Source: Gammaproteobacteria bacterium
GTDB lineage: Bacteria > Pseudomonadota > Gammaproteobacteria > Pseudomonadales > Azotimanducaceae
Length of the DNA stretch: 37,690 nt
Assembly: GCA_026707905.1 (NCBI GenBank)
Contig: JAPOVY010000076.1
Span: 1-37,690, forward strand
Reading direction: 5' to 3'
Both the position numbers and the translations under genes were made by a program. A model generated the notes under the pieces. The model saw only the letters and a program-made list of their open reading frames with translations. It was not told the origin of the DNA and did no database searches. This document shows positions 7,589-16,405 of the stretch, in pieces. The first letter of the stretch is position 1. Every line of letters starts with the position of its first letter.

Positions 7589-10500
7589 GTGGCTGTTAGA
7601 CGAACAAAGCGTAAATCCGAGGTCGCAAACGGTCAGAAATCCATAAATCCGCGTCTAGCTAAGACGTTGATTCGTGAACGACGAGAAAGCGTCCCTGAGA
7701 TCCATTACGCATCGGATCTCCCAATCGCTGCGCACATCGAGCGTATCCAGGAGCTTCTGCAGACACACCAAGTCGTGATCGTGGCTGGAGAGACAGGATC
7801 AGGGAAGACGACCCAACTACCACTTGCTTGTCTAGAGGCGGGATTTGGCATAAACGCCACCATTGCGCATACCCAGCCTCGTCGTCTTGCCGCGCGCGCA
7901 GTTGCAGGACGAATTGCAGAGCAAATGAAGGTTAATCTCGGCGAACAGATCGGCTATGCAGTTCGATTCGATGAGTCGTGGAGTCGCTACTCGCTCGTGA
8001 AGGTCATGACTGACGGTATGTTGCTGGCAGAGATCAACCGAGATCGAGAGTTACGACGTTATGAAGTCGTTATCGTGGATGAAGCACACGAACGCACCCT
8101 TAATGTCGACTTCCTGTTGGGATTCCTCCGTCGGCTGATCGATAGACGTCCAGAACTAAAAATCATCATTACAAGTGCGACGATCGATGTCGAGAGTTTC
8201 AGTCGTCACTTCGACGACGCGCCGGTGGTTGAAGTAGAGGGTCGGAGCTATCCGGTTACGGTCGAGTATCGTCCACCGGATGACGATCTTGAAGGCACGG
8301 TGTTCGGTTGTTTGGACGAGATTCTCGATTCCGGAATCAAAGGTGCGAAGGACATTCTGATGTTCCTGCCGACCGAGCAGGAGATTCTTGAATGGTCGAA
8401 TCGGATTCGACGCCGATTTCCAAAGCAACTAGAGGTGTTACCGCTTTATGCAAGGTTACCGCCGCGCGACCAGCAGCGGATCTTTCAATCCTCGGAAAAG
8501 CAACGGATTCTGTTATCTACCAATGTTGCCGAAACTAGCCTAACGGTACCCAACATTCGATTTGTCGTTGATCTAGGCAAGGTGCGGATCAGTCGTTACA
8601 GCGCACGATCGCGAGTTCAACGACTGCCGATCGAACAGATTTCGCAAGCCAGCGCTGACCAACGGATGGGACGATGTGGCCGAATAGCGCCCGGAATTTG
8701 CTATCGGATTTATCCCGAAGCAGTCTATGAACGCGTTCCGCGTTACACGGATCCTGAATTAAAGCGGACGAATCTTGCATCCGTTCTCTTGCAGACGAAG
8801 CACTTCCGCTTAGGTGACATCCGGAAGTTTCCCTTCCTCGAACCACCCGATGAGCGCAGCATTGGTCAAGCGGAAAGGTTGTTAGACGAACTCGGTGCGC
8901 TTGACGGCGGGAAACTAACGGTACTAGGTCGGCAGATGGCTCGGATGCCGATCGATCCTCGCTACGCTCGAGTATTGATCGAAGCGGCGCACCGAAATGC
9001 ATTAAAGGAAGCGTTGATCGTGATTTCCGCGCTTACCGCGCAGGACCCGCGGCTACGACCTCATAACCAACGCGAGGCAGCGGATACGGCGCAAGAGCGA
9101 TTTTCTGACGAAAAGTCGGACTTTCTTGCGCTGGTTAACCTTTGGTTCTGGGCTGAACGCGAACGTCAAGCGAATTCGAGCTCAGCGTTCCGACGGTTAT
9201 TAGAACGGCATTTCATATCACCGAATCGATACTTCGAATGGCGTTCGTTGCATCGTCAGTTGACTGGTTACTGCCAACGCCTCGGACTGCAGTTGAACTC
9301 GAAACCAACATCCTACAAGAACTTACACACGGCGATCTTGACGGGGTCACTTGGATTGATTGGTACTAAGGAGGAAAAACAGAAGTACGCAGGCGTGCAC
9401 GATCTGCGTTTTCAGTTACTCCCGGGTACTCGAATTGGTAAAACCTCACCTAAGTGGGTGGTCGCTGCCGAGATCGTCGAGACCGGCCGTGTCTACGCGC
9501 GAACCGTCGCTTCGATCGAACGCAAATGGATCGAAGACGTCGCTAGTCGATTGCTAAAACTCAGTTATTTCGACGAGTATTGGGACGATCGTCGTGGTGA
9601 AGCGATGATCTTGAGTCGCGCAACGCTCTATGGCTTACCGGTATACGAACGACGCCCACGAAGACTAGCGCCGCGAGATGCCGAGCTTGCGCGTGAGCTC
9701 TTCGTTCGGCATGCCTTAGTAGAACCAAAGCAGCTGCGTCCCTGGCCGTTTCTCAAGCACAATCGTCAGCTCCTGTCGAAATTACTCAAGATTCAGGCAC
9801 GCGAGCGAAGAACCGATGTGGTCGTTGCGCCTCGGGTTCAAGCGAGTTTTTACCTTGAGCGAATACCTGACGATGTTTTCAATGTCCGTACCTTCGAAAT
9901 GTGGTTCAACGATGCAAGTGCGGCTGAACTAGATCGGTTGCGAATGACGGACAGTGACCTACTGCGACGCCCTGACGAAGACCTTACGAACGCCGCGTTC
10001 CCTGGTGAACTCGTGATTGACGACCATCGATGGCCATTGAGATATCGGTTTGCGCCGGGCGATGTTGCTGACGGGGTATCGGTTCAAGTGAAGGCAGAAA
10101 ACATCGGTTCATTGTCGCTTGATGCGGTGCAGTGGTTAGTACCCGGGCGATTAGCTGAAAAACTGACCGAGCTATTAAAAAGTCTACCTAAGCAGTATCG
10201 AAGGCATTTGGTTCCCATTCCTGATCGAGTAGAGCAGTTATGCGACTACCTACTGCGACCGTCGCGATACCGGATCGGCAATTTCTACGATGTATTGAGT
10301 CGCACGTTGGCGGATTTCTATCGCGTCCAAGTGCCACCGGACGCGTGGGAAGAAGCGAAACTAAGTCCGTTTCTGAGGATGAATGTCCAGTGGACCAATC
10401 GACGTGGTGCTGTACTCGATCAAGACAGAGATTTGGTGGCGTTAAAACGACGACACGAAGCGACTTTGGCGGACGCATTAGTCGATGAAGCAACTACGAT

Positions 10501-11377
10501 TTCTGCATCGGCGGAACGACATGTCAAGTTCCCCGAGCAAGGAATAGAAACAAAGCGGCGACTTCGTCAAGGCCACACTGATTTCACCGTGTTCCCTGCA
10601 CTCGTCGATAAAGGTGACCATGTTGCGATCGAGATTGCCGTCAATGAAGCACAACAGAGGGTATGGCACGAAAAAGGGTTATGCAGACTATTCGTACTTT
10701 CAGAAAGTCAATCAGTGCGGTACTTGAAAAAGGAGTATCAGAAAGAAACCAACATGCACATGCAGTTGGCGAAACTTGCAGATCCCAACGCAGTACTGGA
10801 TTCGCTGTTAATGAGCGTCGCACGTTACGTGTACCTCAACGGTGACGAACGTATTGAGACTAGATCGCAATTTGACCGTCTACTCACTGCACACCGTGGC
10901 GAGTTCGTATCAAATGGGCTTGACCTCATTGCGACCTGCTCGGACATAGCCGAGAAGCGATTCGACGTATCGTTAGCAGTTGAGAACATAAGTAGCGCGG
11001 TTTTGACGTCAGCGAAAACGGATTTAGAGAAGCAGCTTTCGAGCATTGTTCCCGCAGATTTCATGTGGCAAACCCCTTACGAACGGTTGGCAGATCTCCC
11101 ACGCTATCTAGAGGCGATGCTCTATCGAATCAACCATTTTCAAGGCCGGGTGTCGAAAGATGAGGAACTGATGACTAATGCACGGGAGTGGGAAAACCGA
11201 TTGGAAGCCTTGGTAGCGCGTGCCGGGGACATGCCAGATCTCGTTGACGCTAAGTTTCTATTGGCTGAATTGCGGGTCGCATTGTTCCATCAAAAACTAG
11301 GCACCAAGGAAAAGACCTCGCGGAAACGGCTGACGCAGACTTTTGAACGACTGGAAAGGGAGTACGTAAACGATTGA
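7589..11377 (+). CDS. hrpA: ATP-dependent RNA helicase HrpA (DEAH box)
   Basis: A 1262-residue DEAH/RHA-family helicase, close to the roughly 1300 residues of proteobacterial HrpA, which acts on mRNA and on stalled or collided ribosomes. Motif I GETGSGKTTQLP is at 67-78, Ia TQPRRLAARAVAGRIA at about 95-110, motif II DEAH at 164-167 and motif III SAT at 196-198. Motifs V and VI follow in LLSTNVAETSLTVPN and QRMGRCGRIAPG. The helicase-associated and OB-type regions come next, and the long C-terminal DUF3418-type part typical of HrpA completes the protein. The start is GTG 7589, without a clear Shine-Dalgarno. Two genes follow closely on the same strand, the first only 4 bp downstream, so they are probably co-transcribed. 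Confidence 0.95.
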   Translation: MAVRRTKRKSEVANGQKSINPRLAKTLIRERRESVPEIHYASDLPIAAHIERIQELLQTHQVVIVAGETGSGKTTQLPLACLEAGFGINATIAHTQPRRLAARAVAGRIAEQMKVNLGEQIGYAVRFDESWSRYSLVKVMTDGMLLAEINRDRELRRYEVVIVDEAHERTLNVDFLLGFLRRLIDRRPELKIIITSATIDVESFSRHFDDAPVVEVEGRSYPVTVEYRPPDDDLEGTVFGCLDEILDSGIKGAKDILMFLPTEQEILEWSNRIRRRFPKQLEVLPLYARLPPRDQQRIFQSSEKQRILLSTNVAETSLTVPNIRFVVDLGKVRISRYSARSRVQRLPIEQISQASADQRMGRCGRIAPGICYRIYPEAVYERVPRYTDPELKRTNLASVLLQTKHFRLGDIRKFPFLEPPDERSIGQAERLLDELGALDGGKLTVLGRQMARMPIDPRYARVLIEAAHRNALKEALIVISALTAQDPRLRPHNQREAADTAQERFSDEKSDFLALVNLWFWAERERQANSSSAFRRLLERHFISPNRYFEWRSLHRQLTGYCQRLGLQLNSKPTSYKNLHTAILTGSLGLIGTKEEKQKYAGVHDLRFQLLPGTRIGKTSPKWVVAAEIVETGRVYARTVASIERKWIEDVASRLLKLSYFDEYWDDRRGEAMILSRATLYGLPVYERRPRRLAPRDAELARELFVRHALVEPKQLRPWPFLKHNRQLLSKLLKIQARERRTDVVVAPRVQASFYLERIPDDVFNVRTFEMWFNDASAAELDRLRMTDSDLLRRPDEDLTNAAFPGELVIDDHRWPLRYRFAPGDVADGVSVQVKAENIGSLSLDAVQWLVPGRLAEKLTELLKSLPKQYRRHLVPIPDRVEQLCDYLLRPSRYRIGNFYDVLSRTLADFYRVQVPPDAWEEAKLSPFLRMNVQWTNRRGAVLDQDRDLVALKRRHEATLADALVDEATTISASAERHVKFPEQGIETKRRLRQGHTDFTVFPALVDKGDHVAIEIAVNEAQQRVWHEKGLCRLFVLSESQSVRYLKKEYQKETNMHMQLAKLADPNAVLDSLLMSVARYVYLNGDERIETRSQFDRLLTAHRGEFVSNGLDLIATCSDIAEKRFDVSLAVENISSAVLTSAKTDLEKQLSSIVPADFMWQTPYERLADLPRYLEAMLYRINHFQGRVSKDEELMTNAREWENRLEALVARAGDMPDLVDAKFLLAELRVALFHQKLGTKEKTSRKRLTQTFERLEREYVND

Positions 11378-11381
11378 GGTT

Positions 11382-12224
11382 ATGAAGAGTCCAGACGATT
11401 ATCCTGTTTCAGGTTGCGGTTTAGGACTGCGACGTGGCATGTTTGATGCCTATGAAGAGCATGCCACAGCCATGGCCAAGCACATCGACTTCGTCGAATG
11501 TGCACCGGAAAACTGGATTGGTGTAGGAGGACGTTGGAGTAAGCGATTTCGAGCGATGATCGAACGCTACCCGGTAGTTTGTCATGGGTTATCACTCTCG
11601 ATCGGTGGTCCAGCGCCGTTCGATATGGATTACCTCGCACAACTCAAGGCGTTTCTCAACGAGATCAACGCAAAGTCCTACTCGGATCATTTGAGTTTTT
11701 GTGGAGATTTCGGGCAGTTGTATGACCTGATGCCGATCCCGTTCACAGAGGAAGCTGTGCATTACGTCACGGGTCGCATCAAGTTCGTTCAAGATGTGCT
11801 TGAACGACAGATTGCGGTCGAGAACGTTTCCTATTACGCAGCGCCAGGCCAGGAAATGCCGGAAGCGGAATTCATCAATGCGGTAATAGAGGAGGCGGAC
11901 TGTAAATTCCTATTGGATGTCAACAACATACACGTAAATAGCATCAACCATCGGTATGATGCAGTTGAGTTCTTGCATGCGATGCCGGTGGAACGAGCCG
12001 ATTACGTTCATATTGCGGGACACAAAGTCGAAGCAGAAGATCTGCGCGTCGACACCCATGCAGCACCAATCATCGATCCCGTGTATGAATTGCTCAGTGA
12101 AGCGTTCAATACTTTTGGCGCAATGCCGACGCTACTTGAACGGGATTTCAATTTTCCACCGCTTAGCGAATTGCTCGACGAAAGTCAACAAATCCGCGGG
12201 ATTCAGACGAAGTCGCGTGACTAA
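11382..12224 (+). CDS. bufB: MNIO family enzyme (DUF692/UPF0276), BufB-like
   Basis: A 280-residue TIM-barrel protein of the multinuclear non-heme iron oxidative enzyme family. Known members modify cysteines of precursor peptides such as bufferins and methanobactin. Likely metal ligands can be read in order: H68 (VVCHGLS), H103 (YSDHLSFCG), E147 (AVENVSYY), D179 and N181 (LLDVNNIHVN), H210 and H214 (YVHIAGHKVE), H226 (DTHAAPI) and E253 (LLERDF). The next gene encodes the usual DUF2063 partner and overlaps by 8 bp. No DUF2282-type (BufA) precursor is seen in the 4-bp gap to hrpA or just downstream, so the substrate peptide is missing locally. The symbol follows the bufferin naming by homology; the function here is inferred. 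Confidence 0.88.
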   Translation: MKSPDDYPVSGCGLGLRRGMFDAYEEHATAMAKHIDFVECAPENWIGVGGRWSKRFRAMIERYPVVCHGLSLSIGGPAPFDMDYLAQLKAFLNEINAKSYSDHLSFCGDFGQLYDLMPIPFTEEAVHYVTGRIKFVQDVLERQIAVENVSYYAAPGQEMPEAEFINAVIEEADCKFLLDVNNIHVNSINHRYDAVEFLHAMPVERADYVHIAGHKVEAEDLRVDTHAAPIIDPVYELLSEAFNTFGAMPTLLERDFNFPPLSELLDESQQIRGIQTKSRD

Positions 12225-12978
12225 ACCGGTTGACGGGCAGAACCTGCCAAAGTTCCAGGCTCTGCAGCTCGATTTCGCGGCACACATTCGCAATCCAGAA
12301 CTGAATCCCATCCCAGATGGGATCGAACCGCGTCGGATGGCGATTTACAACCGACTGTTCTACAACAACATTGAGTCGTTCTGCTCCATGCGGTTCGAAC
12401 GGACTAAGAAAGTTCTTGGTGAAGAGCGCTGGAACGGGATGATCCGCGATTTCGTACATCGTCATCAATGCAAAAGTCCATATTTCGCGCAGATTTCTGA
12501 GGAATTCATCGCATACCTAGCGATGGATCGATCAGAGATGAGCGATCCACCGTTTCTCCTTGAGCTCTGCCACTACGAATGGCTGCCTTTGTATTTCGAT
12601 CGATTGGCAGGAGCGTTACCAACTTACGAACCGTGTGTTGACCCACTCAACACTTCATTAAAAGCATCTGAGCTTTCGCTTGTGCGACGATACGTATGGC
12701 CTGTCAGCAGGATCGCTAACGATTTCCAACCGGAAGAACCTCCAGAAAAGCCAACGTGGGCACTAGCTTTCCGTAATCGAGCGGATAAGGTCGACATCAA
12801 GCATGTCGATGCGTTCACAGCGAATCTGGTAGAGACTTTGCGCGCACCGATGACGGGCTTAGATGCCATTCAAACCGTACTGGGGGATTCCGCTAAACTG
12901 GACGAAATGCGTTTAGAGCGACTGTCGTCGCGACTCGACGACTTAGTGGAGCTGGATGTCTTGATTGTGGCAGATTAG
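12217..12978 (+). CDS. bufC: DUF2063 family partner protein, BufC-like
   Basis: A 253-residue protein starting at GTG 12217, which overlaps the end of the MNIO gene by 8 bp. A longer frame reaches back to 11956 but lies inside bufB and is not needed. The N-terminal half (QALQLDFAAHIRNPE, MAIYNRLFYNNIESF and RFVHRH-like helices) matches the DUF2063 'putative DNA-binding' domain. In characterised MNIO systems the equivalent protein is the partner that recognises or presents the precursor. The C-terminal part (LRAPMTGLDAIQTVLGD to the end) has the short helical and strand region typical of the family. Adjacency and overlap with bufB support a complex. DNA binding has not been shown for this family, despite the domain name. 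Confidence 0.85.
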   Translation: MTKPVDGQNLPKFQALQLDFAAHIRNPELNPIPDGIEPRRMAIYNRLFYNNIESFCSMRFERTKKVLGEERWNGMIRDFVHRHQCKSPYFAQISEEFIAYLAMDRSEMSDPPFLLELCHYEWLPLYFDRLAGALPTYEPCVDPLNTSLKASELSLVRRYVWPVSRIANDFQPEEPPEKPTWALAFRNRADKVDIKHVDAFTANLVETLRAPMTGLDAIQTVLGDSAKLDEMRLERLSSRLDDLVELDVLIVAD

Positions 12979-13014
12979 TCGAAGCTTGGAAATAACGGAA
13001 ATTAGGCCAACGAC

Positions 13015-13413
13015 CTAACGCGTCGCGTCAATCCGTTCCAGATCGCCATGCCATCCAAGTATGCGACGATCGACTGTTGCTAATTGATATCCTTCTAGAG
13101 CTGTCGAAACGATGATGCGATCAGCTGCGTCTGAGTGCAATCCACTTAAATTTACGGCGCGAATTGCGATCTTGCCGTCAACCGAAACTTCCTTAGTCCC
13201 TTGTTCGATCACTGTACGTCGCCAAACGTCGACGTTTTGGTCGAACTCAATGCGTTGCTTTTGTTGTAAAAGTGCGATTTCCCAAAAAGAGATAGCGGAT
13301 ACAAAAATGTTCCCGGACTGCCAAGCTGTTTCGATAAGTTGCCTGGTCTGCTTTCCCAGTCTTTCGGAACCAAAACGTAACCAGAGCAGAACATGCGTGT
13401 CAAGGAGGATCAC
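13015..13413 (-). CDS. vapC: VapC-type PIN-domain toxin, partner of the Phd-like antitoxin
   Basis: A 132-residue type II PIN toxin, predicted Mg-dependent RNase. I place the start at GTG 13413, which shares its G with the TAG stop of the antitoxin (TAGTG). Further upstream starts would lie inside the antitoxin. Expected acidic residues are D5 (LLDTHVLLW), E45 (SFWEIALL), D95/D98 (HSDAADRI) and D115 (ATVDRRI). The LLDTHVLLW opening and the pairing with a Phd/YefM-type antitoxin place it in the common PIN group with the 'LDTHxLLW' start. The frame is intact, so this pair is probably active. Confidence 0.9.
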   Translation of the reverse strand: MILLDTHVLLWLRFGSERLGKQTRQLIETAWQSGNIFVSAISFWEIALLQQKQRIEFDQNVDVWRRTVIEQGTKEVSVDGKIAIRAVNLSGLHSDAADRIIVSTALEGYQLATVDRRILGWHGDLERIDATR

Positions 13414-13685
13414 TAATCTTGCTCCGATGGATTCTCTTGCATGGCTTCCCACTCGACCTCCAGTGGTTCGACAATATCTCCGAGAATTCGGATCGAGCCA
13501 CTATCGATACCAAAAAGCTTTTTTGGGCGATCACGATACGGAACGAGTTTCGCAACTGGCTCACCGTTCTTCGTTATGACAAGCTCTTCTCCAGTTTCAG
13601 AGACCGCGTCCATTAGTTTCAAGCATTTTGCTTTGAATTCAGAAGCTTTGATTACACTCTCTTTGATTTTGTTTTCCAGTTCCAT
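13413..13685 (-). CDS. Phd/YefM-type antitoxin of the adjacent VapC
   Basis: A 90-residue antitoxin with the Phd/YefM signature ASEFKAKCLKLMDAVSETG followed by EELVITKNGEPVAKLVPY (about residues 14-50). This is the dimeric DNA-binding fold. The acidic C-terminus (LGDIVEPLEVEWEAMQEN) is the toxin-binding tail. It is translationally coupled to the toxin by the TAGTG overlap. It is a close paralogue of the orphan antitoxin at 13917-14210, sharing the 'LVITK.G.PV.KLVPY' core and the 'ILGDI.EP..VEW.AM' tail. ATG 13685 is the start, with no strong Shine-Dalgarno. Confidence 0.9.
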   Translation of the reverse strand: MELENKIKESVIKASEFKAKCLKLMDAVSETGEELVITKNGEPVAKLVPYRDRPKKLFGIDSGSIRILGDIVEPLEVEWEAMQENPSEQD

Positions 13686-13916
13686 TAGCGCGGTACTCGT
13701 TAATGCGAGACGTAATTGTAGAAAGAGACCATCGTTATGACCATAGTTTTACATTAGTCGATTTCGAGGATTTGAAGCTTGTCAGCCGCGTAGTTTCAAG
13801 AGGTCACTGGGGTCTGGTTATGAGCCTGTAATTCTTCAATTAGGTCGGAGAGTTTCTGCCTTTTCGTTTTGACGATCGGGTACGCCACAGAAACATTTGG
13901 GTGCGCCGAAGGACCA

Positions 13917-14210
13917 TTAGTAATAGTCCTCGTCATTGTCGTCTTTCATAGCATCCCATTCAACATCGATCGGTTCCATTATGTCACCAAGGATCTGACA
14001 ATCACCCTTGAACATACCAAACAAGCTTAGTCGCTTGGCATAGGGAACTAGCTTGCTAACGGGCTTACCCTTCTTCGTGATGACTAGTTCATCACCAGTG
14101 TCCGAGACCGATCGAATATATCTCGAACAGTTGCGCTTGAATTCAGTTACGTTGATGGTGTGCTCGACTGATTTTTCTTCTTCCGCCAAAACGACTTGCT
14201 CGGAACTCAA
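13917..14210 (-). CDS. Orphan Phd/YefM-type antitoxin, paralogue of the neighbouring one
   Basis: A 97-residue Phd-family protein: NVTEFKRNCSRYIRSVSDTG, then DELVITKKGKPVSKLVPY, and the acidic tail LGDIMEPIDVEWDAMKDD. It is very similar to the antitoxin at 13413-13685. No toxin follows it. The 230 bp on its toxin side hold only short open stretches, one reading YPIVKTKRQKLSDLIEEL but with no PIN motif. The only common start is TTG 14210. The frame continues upstream for about 30 codons that also look coding (GGGLFGFGEIVKRIYDCI) but contain no standard start, so the true N-terminus is uncertain. It may be an antitoxin left after toxin loss, or one that also acts on the neighbouring toxin. Confidence 0.8.
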   Translation of the reverse strand: MSSEQVVLAEEEKSVEHTINVTEFKRNCSRYIRSVSDTGDELVITKKGKPVSKLVPYAKRLSLFGMFKGDCQILGDIMEPIDVEWDAMKDDNDEDYY

Positions 14211-14374
14211 CCGGATGCAATCGTAAATACGTTTGACGATCTCGCCAAAACCGAATAAACCTCCACCTGTAAGTCGTCGTGTGACTGCATAGGTCTGAGT
14301 TAGTTCTAATTAACTTCGATTCACGCATTTCCTGTTAAAACGAGGAAAACTCGATTCGACTAACTGGACATCCT

Positions 14375-14797
14375 TCAACGGAATGGATTAATGATCGTAA
14401 CGCCTTCGATCCGTTGGTTGTCCGACAAGTACTCGGATTAGAGCGTTCTGCATCCTGTTGTGACAGACGCGGCGACGATGAGCGAGTCATAAAAACTGAA
14501 TCGGTATCGAGATTGAATATCCAGAGCTTTCAAATAAAGCGGAATGTCAGGATTGACGCGATACAAAGGCGCAAGCACATCTTCAATGTACTTGCGCATT
14601 TCATCACCAGTGAGACGTATCTCAGCTTTCCGAACCGCTGTGTTGACACATTCCTGTATGACTTGATGGCTAATGCAAGCAGTCCGGGACTCGATTCCGA
14701 AGATGATCAGTTCATCGGCGATATTCGCTTTACGGATGTCGATACGCTCGAGTTGATAAACGAAAACGTTCGTATCGATGAAACTCTCAACGTTCAT
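14375..14797 (-). pseudogene. vapC: PIN-domain toxin with an in-frame TAA near the C-terminus
   Basis: The frame starts at ATG 14797 (MNVESFIDTNVFVYQL) and overlaps the antitoxin end by 11 bp. PIN residues D8 (FIDTNVF), E49 (IQECVN) and D104 (SFYDSLIVAA) are present. After GCRTL a TAA at 14440-14438 stops translation at 119 residues. The same frame continues with SEYLSDNQRIEGVTIINPFR to a TGA at 14377-14375. That is the usual C-terminus of this toxin group, where 'CRTLYSEDL.dGq.i.g..i.NPF' is expected. One change in a Tyr codon (TAT/TAC to TAA) explains it. The missing tail normally carries the last acidic residue and a core strand, so the short product is probably inactive or unstable. A sequence error cannot be excluded. 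Confidence 0.75.
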
Positions 14798-15008
14798 TCA
14801 TTTCGTCGCGCGTCAGTTTGCGACCGACTCGCAGCTTGCCTTGGAGTTCGCGTATGGTGCGCATAGCCTGAACCGCCCGTGCTTCCATCCCGACGTAATC
14901 CGAGAGCCACTTGCGAAATAGTGCGTTCAAGGTCGTGTTCTGCGAGGCGGCGCGGCGACGCGCAGCTTCAATCAGGTTCTCATCGGCACTTAGCGTTACG
15001 TTCTTAAT
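14787..15008 (-). CDS. Ribbon-helix-helix-like antitoxin with a probable ATT start
   Basis: This short gene reads KNVTLSADENLIEAARRRAA, then LNALFRKWLSDYVG, and ends LTRDEMNER with a TGA at 14789-14787. It is a typical RHH antitoxin of about 73 residues. Related antitoxins begin M-K-N-V-T-L-S. Here the codon in the Met position is ATT (15008-15006), with AAAGGA 5 bp upstream. An in-frame TAA lies just before, and no ATG, GTG or TTG precedes the strand. Either AUU is used as a weak start, as in infC, or the start has been lost. The gene overlaps the PIN toxin by 11 bp. The conserved RHH pattern is clear; the start is uncertain. Confidence 0.7.
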   Translation of the reverse strand: MKNVTLSADENLIEAARRRAASQNTTLNALFRKWLSDYVGMEARAVQAMRTIRELQGKLRVGRKLTRDEMNER

Positions 15009-15174
15009 CGTAGTCCTTTATCCATCATTTATTCACGATACACTGTTTCCGTGCACACCAGTACAGCGCAATCGATTCACTGAATGAGGATTTCGTGCAG
15101 CCTCACGGATTCCGCGCACACAAATCGTATGTAAAAGATGGGGATCGATTTTGTGACGGTTCTCGTCTTTTATG

Positions 15175-16395
15175 TCAAACCAGTTGGGAGAGGAACGTCT
15201 TTGCCGGGACAATGATCGGACTGGTTTCCGAAAAACAGTCTCTGTCAACGTAATCCGATTCGACAGAAACTTGAAATGCGTATGCGGCACGGGTTTGTTT
15301 TTGAAAGTGATGAAGGTGCTTCGGAAGGCTCTTACTCGCGCCTGACTTCACTTCGACGAGAATCCAAGGTCTATCGTCTCGCACAACGACGAAGTCGACT
15401 TCTCTTTTTTGTTTGTCTCGTACAAAGTGTAGCGAGTGTTCGCCAAGACCCTGTTCTGTCCGCCAACGTGTAAATTTCAGTAGAGCGGAAGCGACTAAGT
15501 TCTCTGCACGAGCACCTGCGTCCCTTACCTGCGACCAATCCCACAGGTAGTACTTCGGTTCCTTACGCAGTGATCCGGCAACATTACGGTGCCAGGGCGT
15601 CACTCGAAAACAGTAGTAGAGTGACTCGAGCACATCGATCCATCGCTGAATCGTAGGCACCGTGCTTCTTATATCGCGTGCAAATGTCGAATAGCTCGTT
15701 AATTGCCCTACTTGGCGTTGTATTCGAAGCGCCAGCATTTCAATCTGACTAAGTTCCTGAATTCTCGTAAGATCTCGGATGTCTTCTTGAAACAGTTGTT
15801 CATTCGATGTCATGCTCCAGCGCCCGTGAAAGGTCTGTGACGCTTGGGCGAACGGCTCAGGAAATCCTCCAAAACTCAGCAATGCATCCCATTGATCGTT
15901 CGGCAACTCGCGAGGAGCTGTTAGTTCGCTTTCATTTGCGGTAAGTTCGCCGCCATGCGCAAGCTCCGCAACGGATAAAGGATGCATCGTGTAACCGAAA
16001 TATCGTCCACGAAGGCTGTCACCACCACGCGAAAATACCGAGAGGCTAGCACTGCCTGTCACCAGTATGCGTAGGAGGGGATTGCCGTCAAAGATTCCCT
16101 TTAGGAAATCCCGCCATTCACTGTACTTGTGTAGTTCATCGAATGCGCAGATTCGAGGAGTGCTGATGAGTTCAGCTAGATTTAGGTGTTGGCTGAGCGA
16201 CGTCGTTCCATCGAGAATTATCCGACGATCTGAGAAGTCGTCCCAACTGAGGTAGTTCGTATTCTCGTATTGTGAGAGAACGTGGCGGATCGTCGTGGTT
16301 TTGCCGACCTGTCGCGGACCCGAAAGGAACGCCATTTGACGAAAGGTATCGACGTGTTGCACGAGTACGTGATGTAAATTCCTTGGAATTACCAA
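15175..16395 (-). CDS. AAA-type ATPase with DUF4143 domain
   Basis: A 406-residue protein of the AAA_14/DUF4143 family. Walker A GPRQVGKT is at residues 26-33. The Walker B-like ICAFDELHK at 82-90 is followed by LVTGSASLSVFSRGGDSL, the arginine-containing sensor stretch. The DUF4143 part begins near residue 230 and ends with EVDFVVVRDDRPWILVEVKSG at about 332-352, which has the E-D-E-K spacing of a restriction-endonuclease-like fold. Such genes are common single-copy accessory genes in bacteria and archaea. Their function is not established; links to mobile elements or defence have been suggested. It stands alone, between the RHH/PIN and FitAB modules. It is full length. Confidence 0.88.
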   Translation of the reverse strand: MVIPRNLHHVLVQHVDTFRQMAFLSGPRQVGKTTTIRHVLSQYENTNYLSWDDFSDRRIILDGTTSLSQHLNLAELISTPRICAFDELHKYSEWRDFLKGIFDGNPLLRILVTGSASLSVFSRGGDSLRGRYFGYTMHPLSVAELAHGGELTANESELTAPRELPNDQWDALLSFGGFPEPFAQASQTFHGRWSMTSNEQLFQEDIRDLTRIQELSQIEMLALRIQRQVGQLTSYSTFARDIRSTVPTIQRWIDVLESLYYCFRVTPWHRNVAGSLRKEPKYYLWDWSQVRDAGARAENLVASALLKFTRWRTEQGLGEHSLHFVRDKQKREVDFVVVRDDRPWILVEVKSGASKSLPKHLHHFQKQTRAAYAFQVSVESDYVDRDCFSETSPIIVPAKTFLSQLV

Positions 16396-16405
16396 TTTAA
16401 AGACT

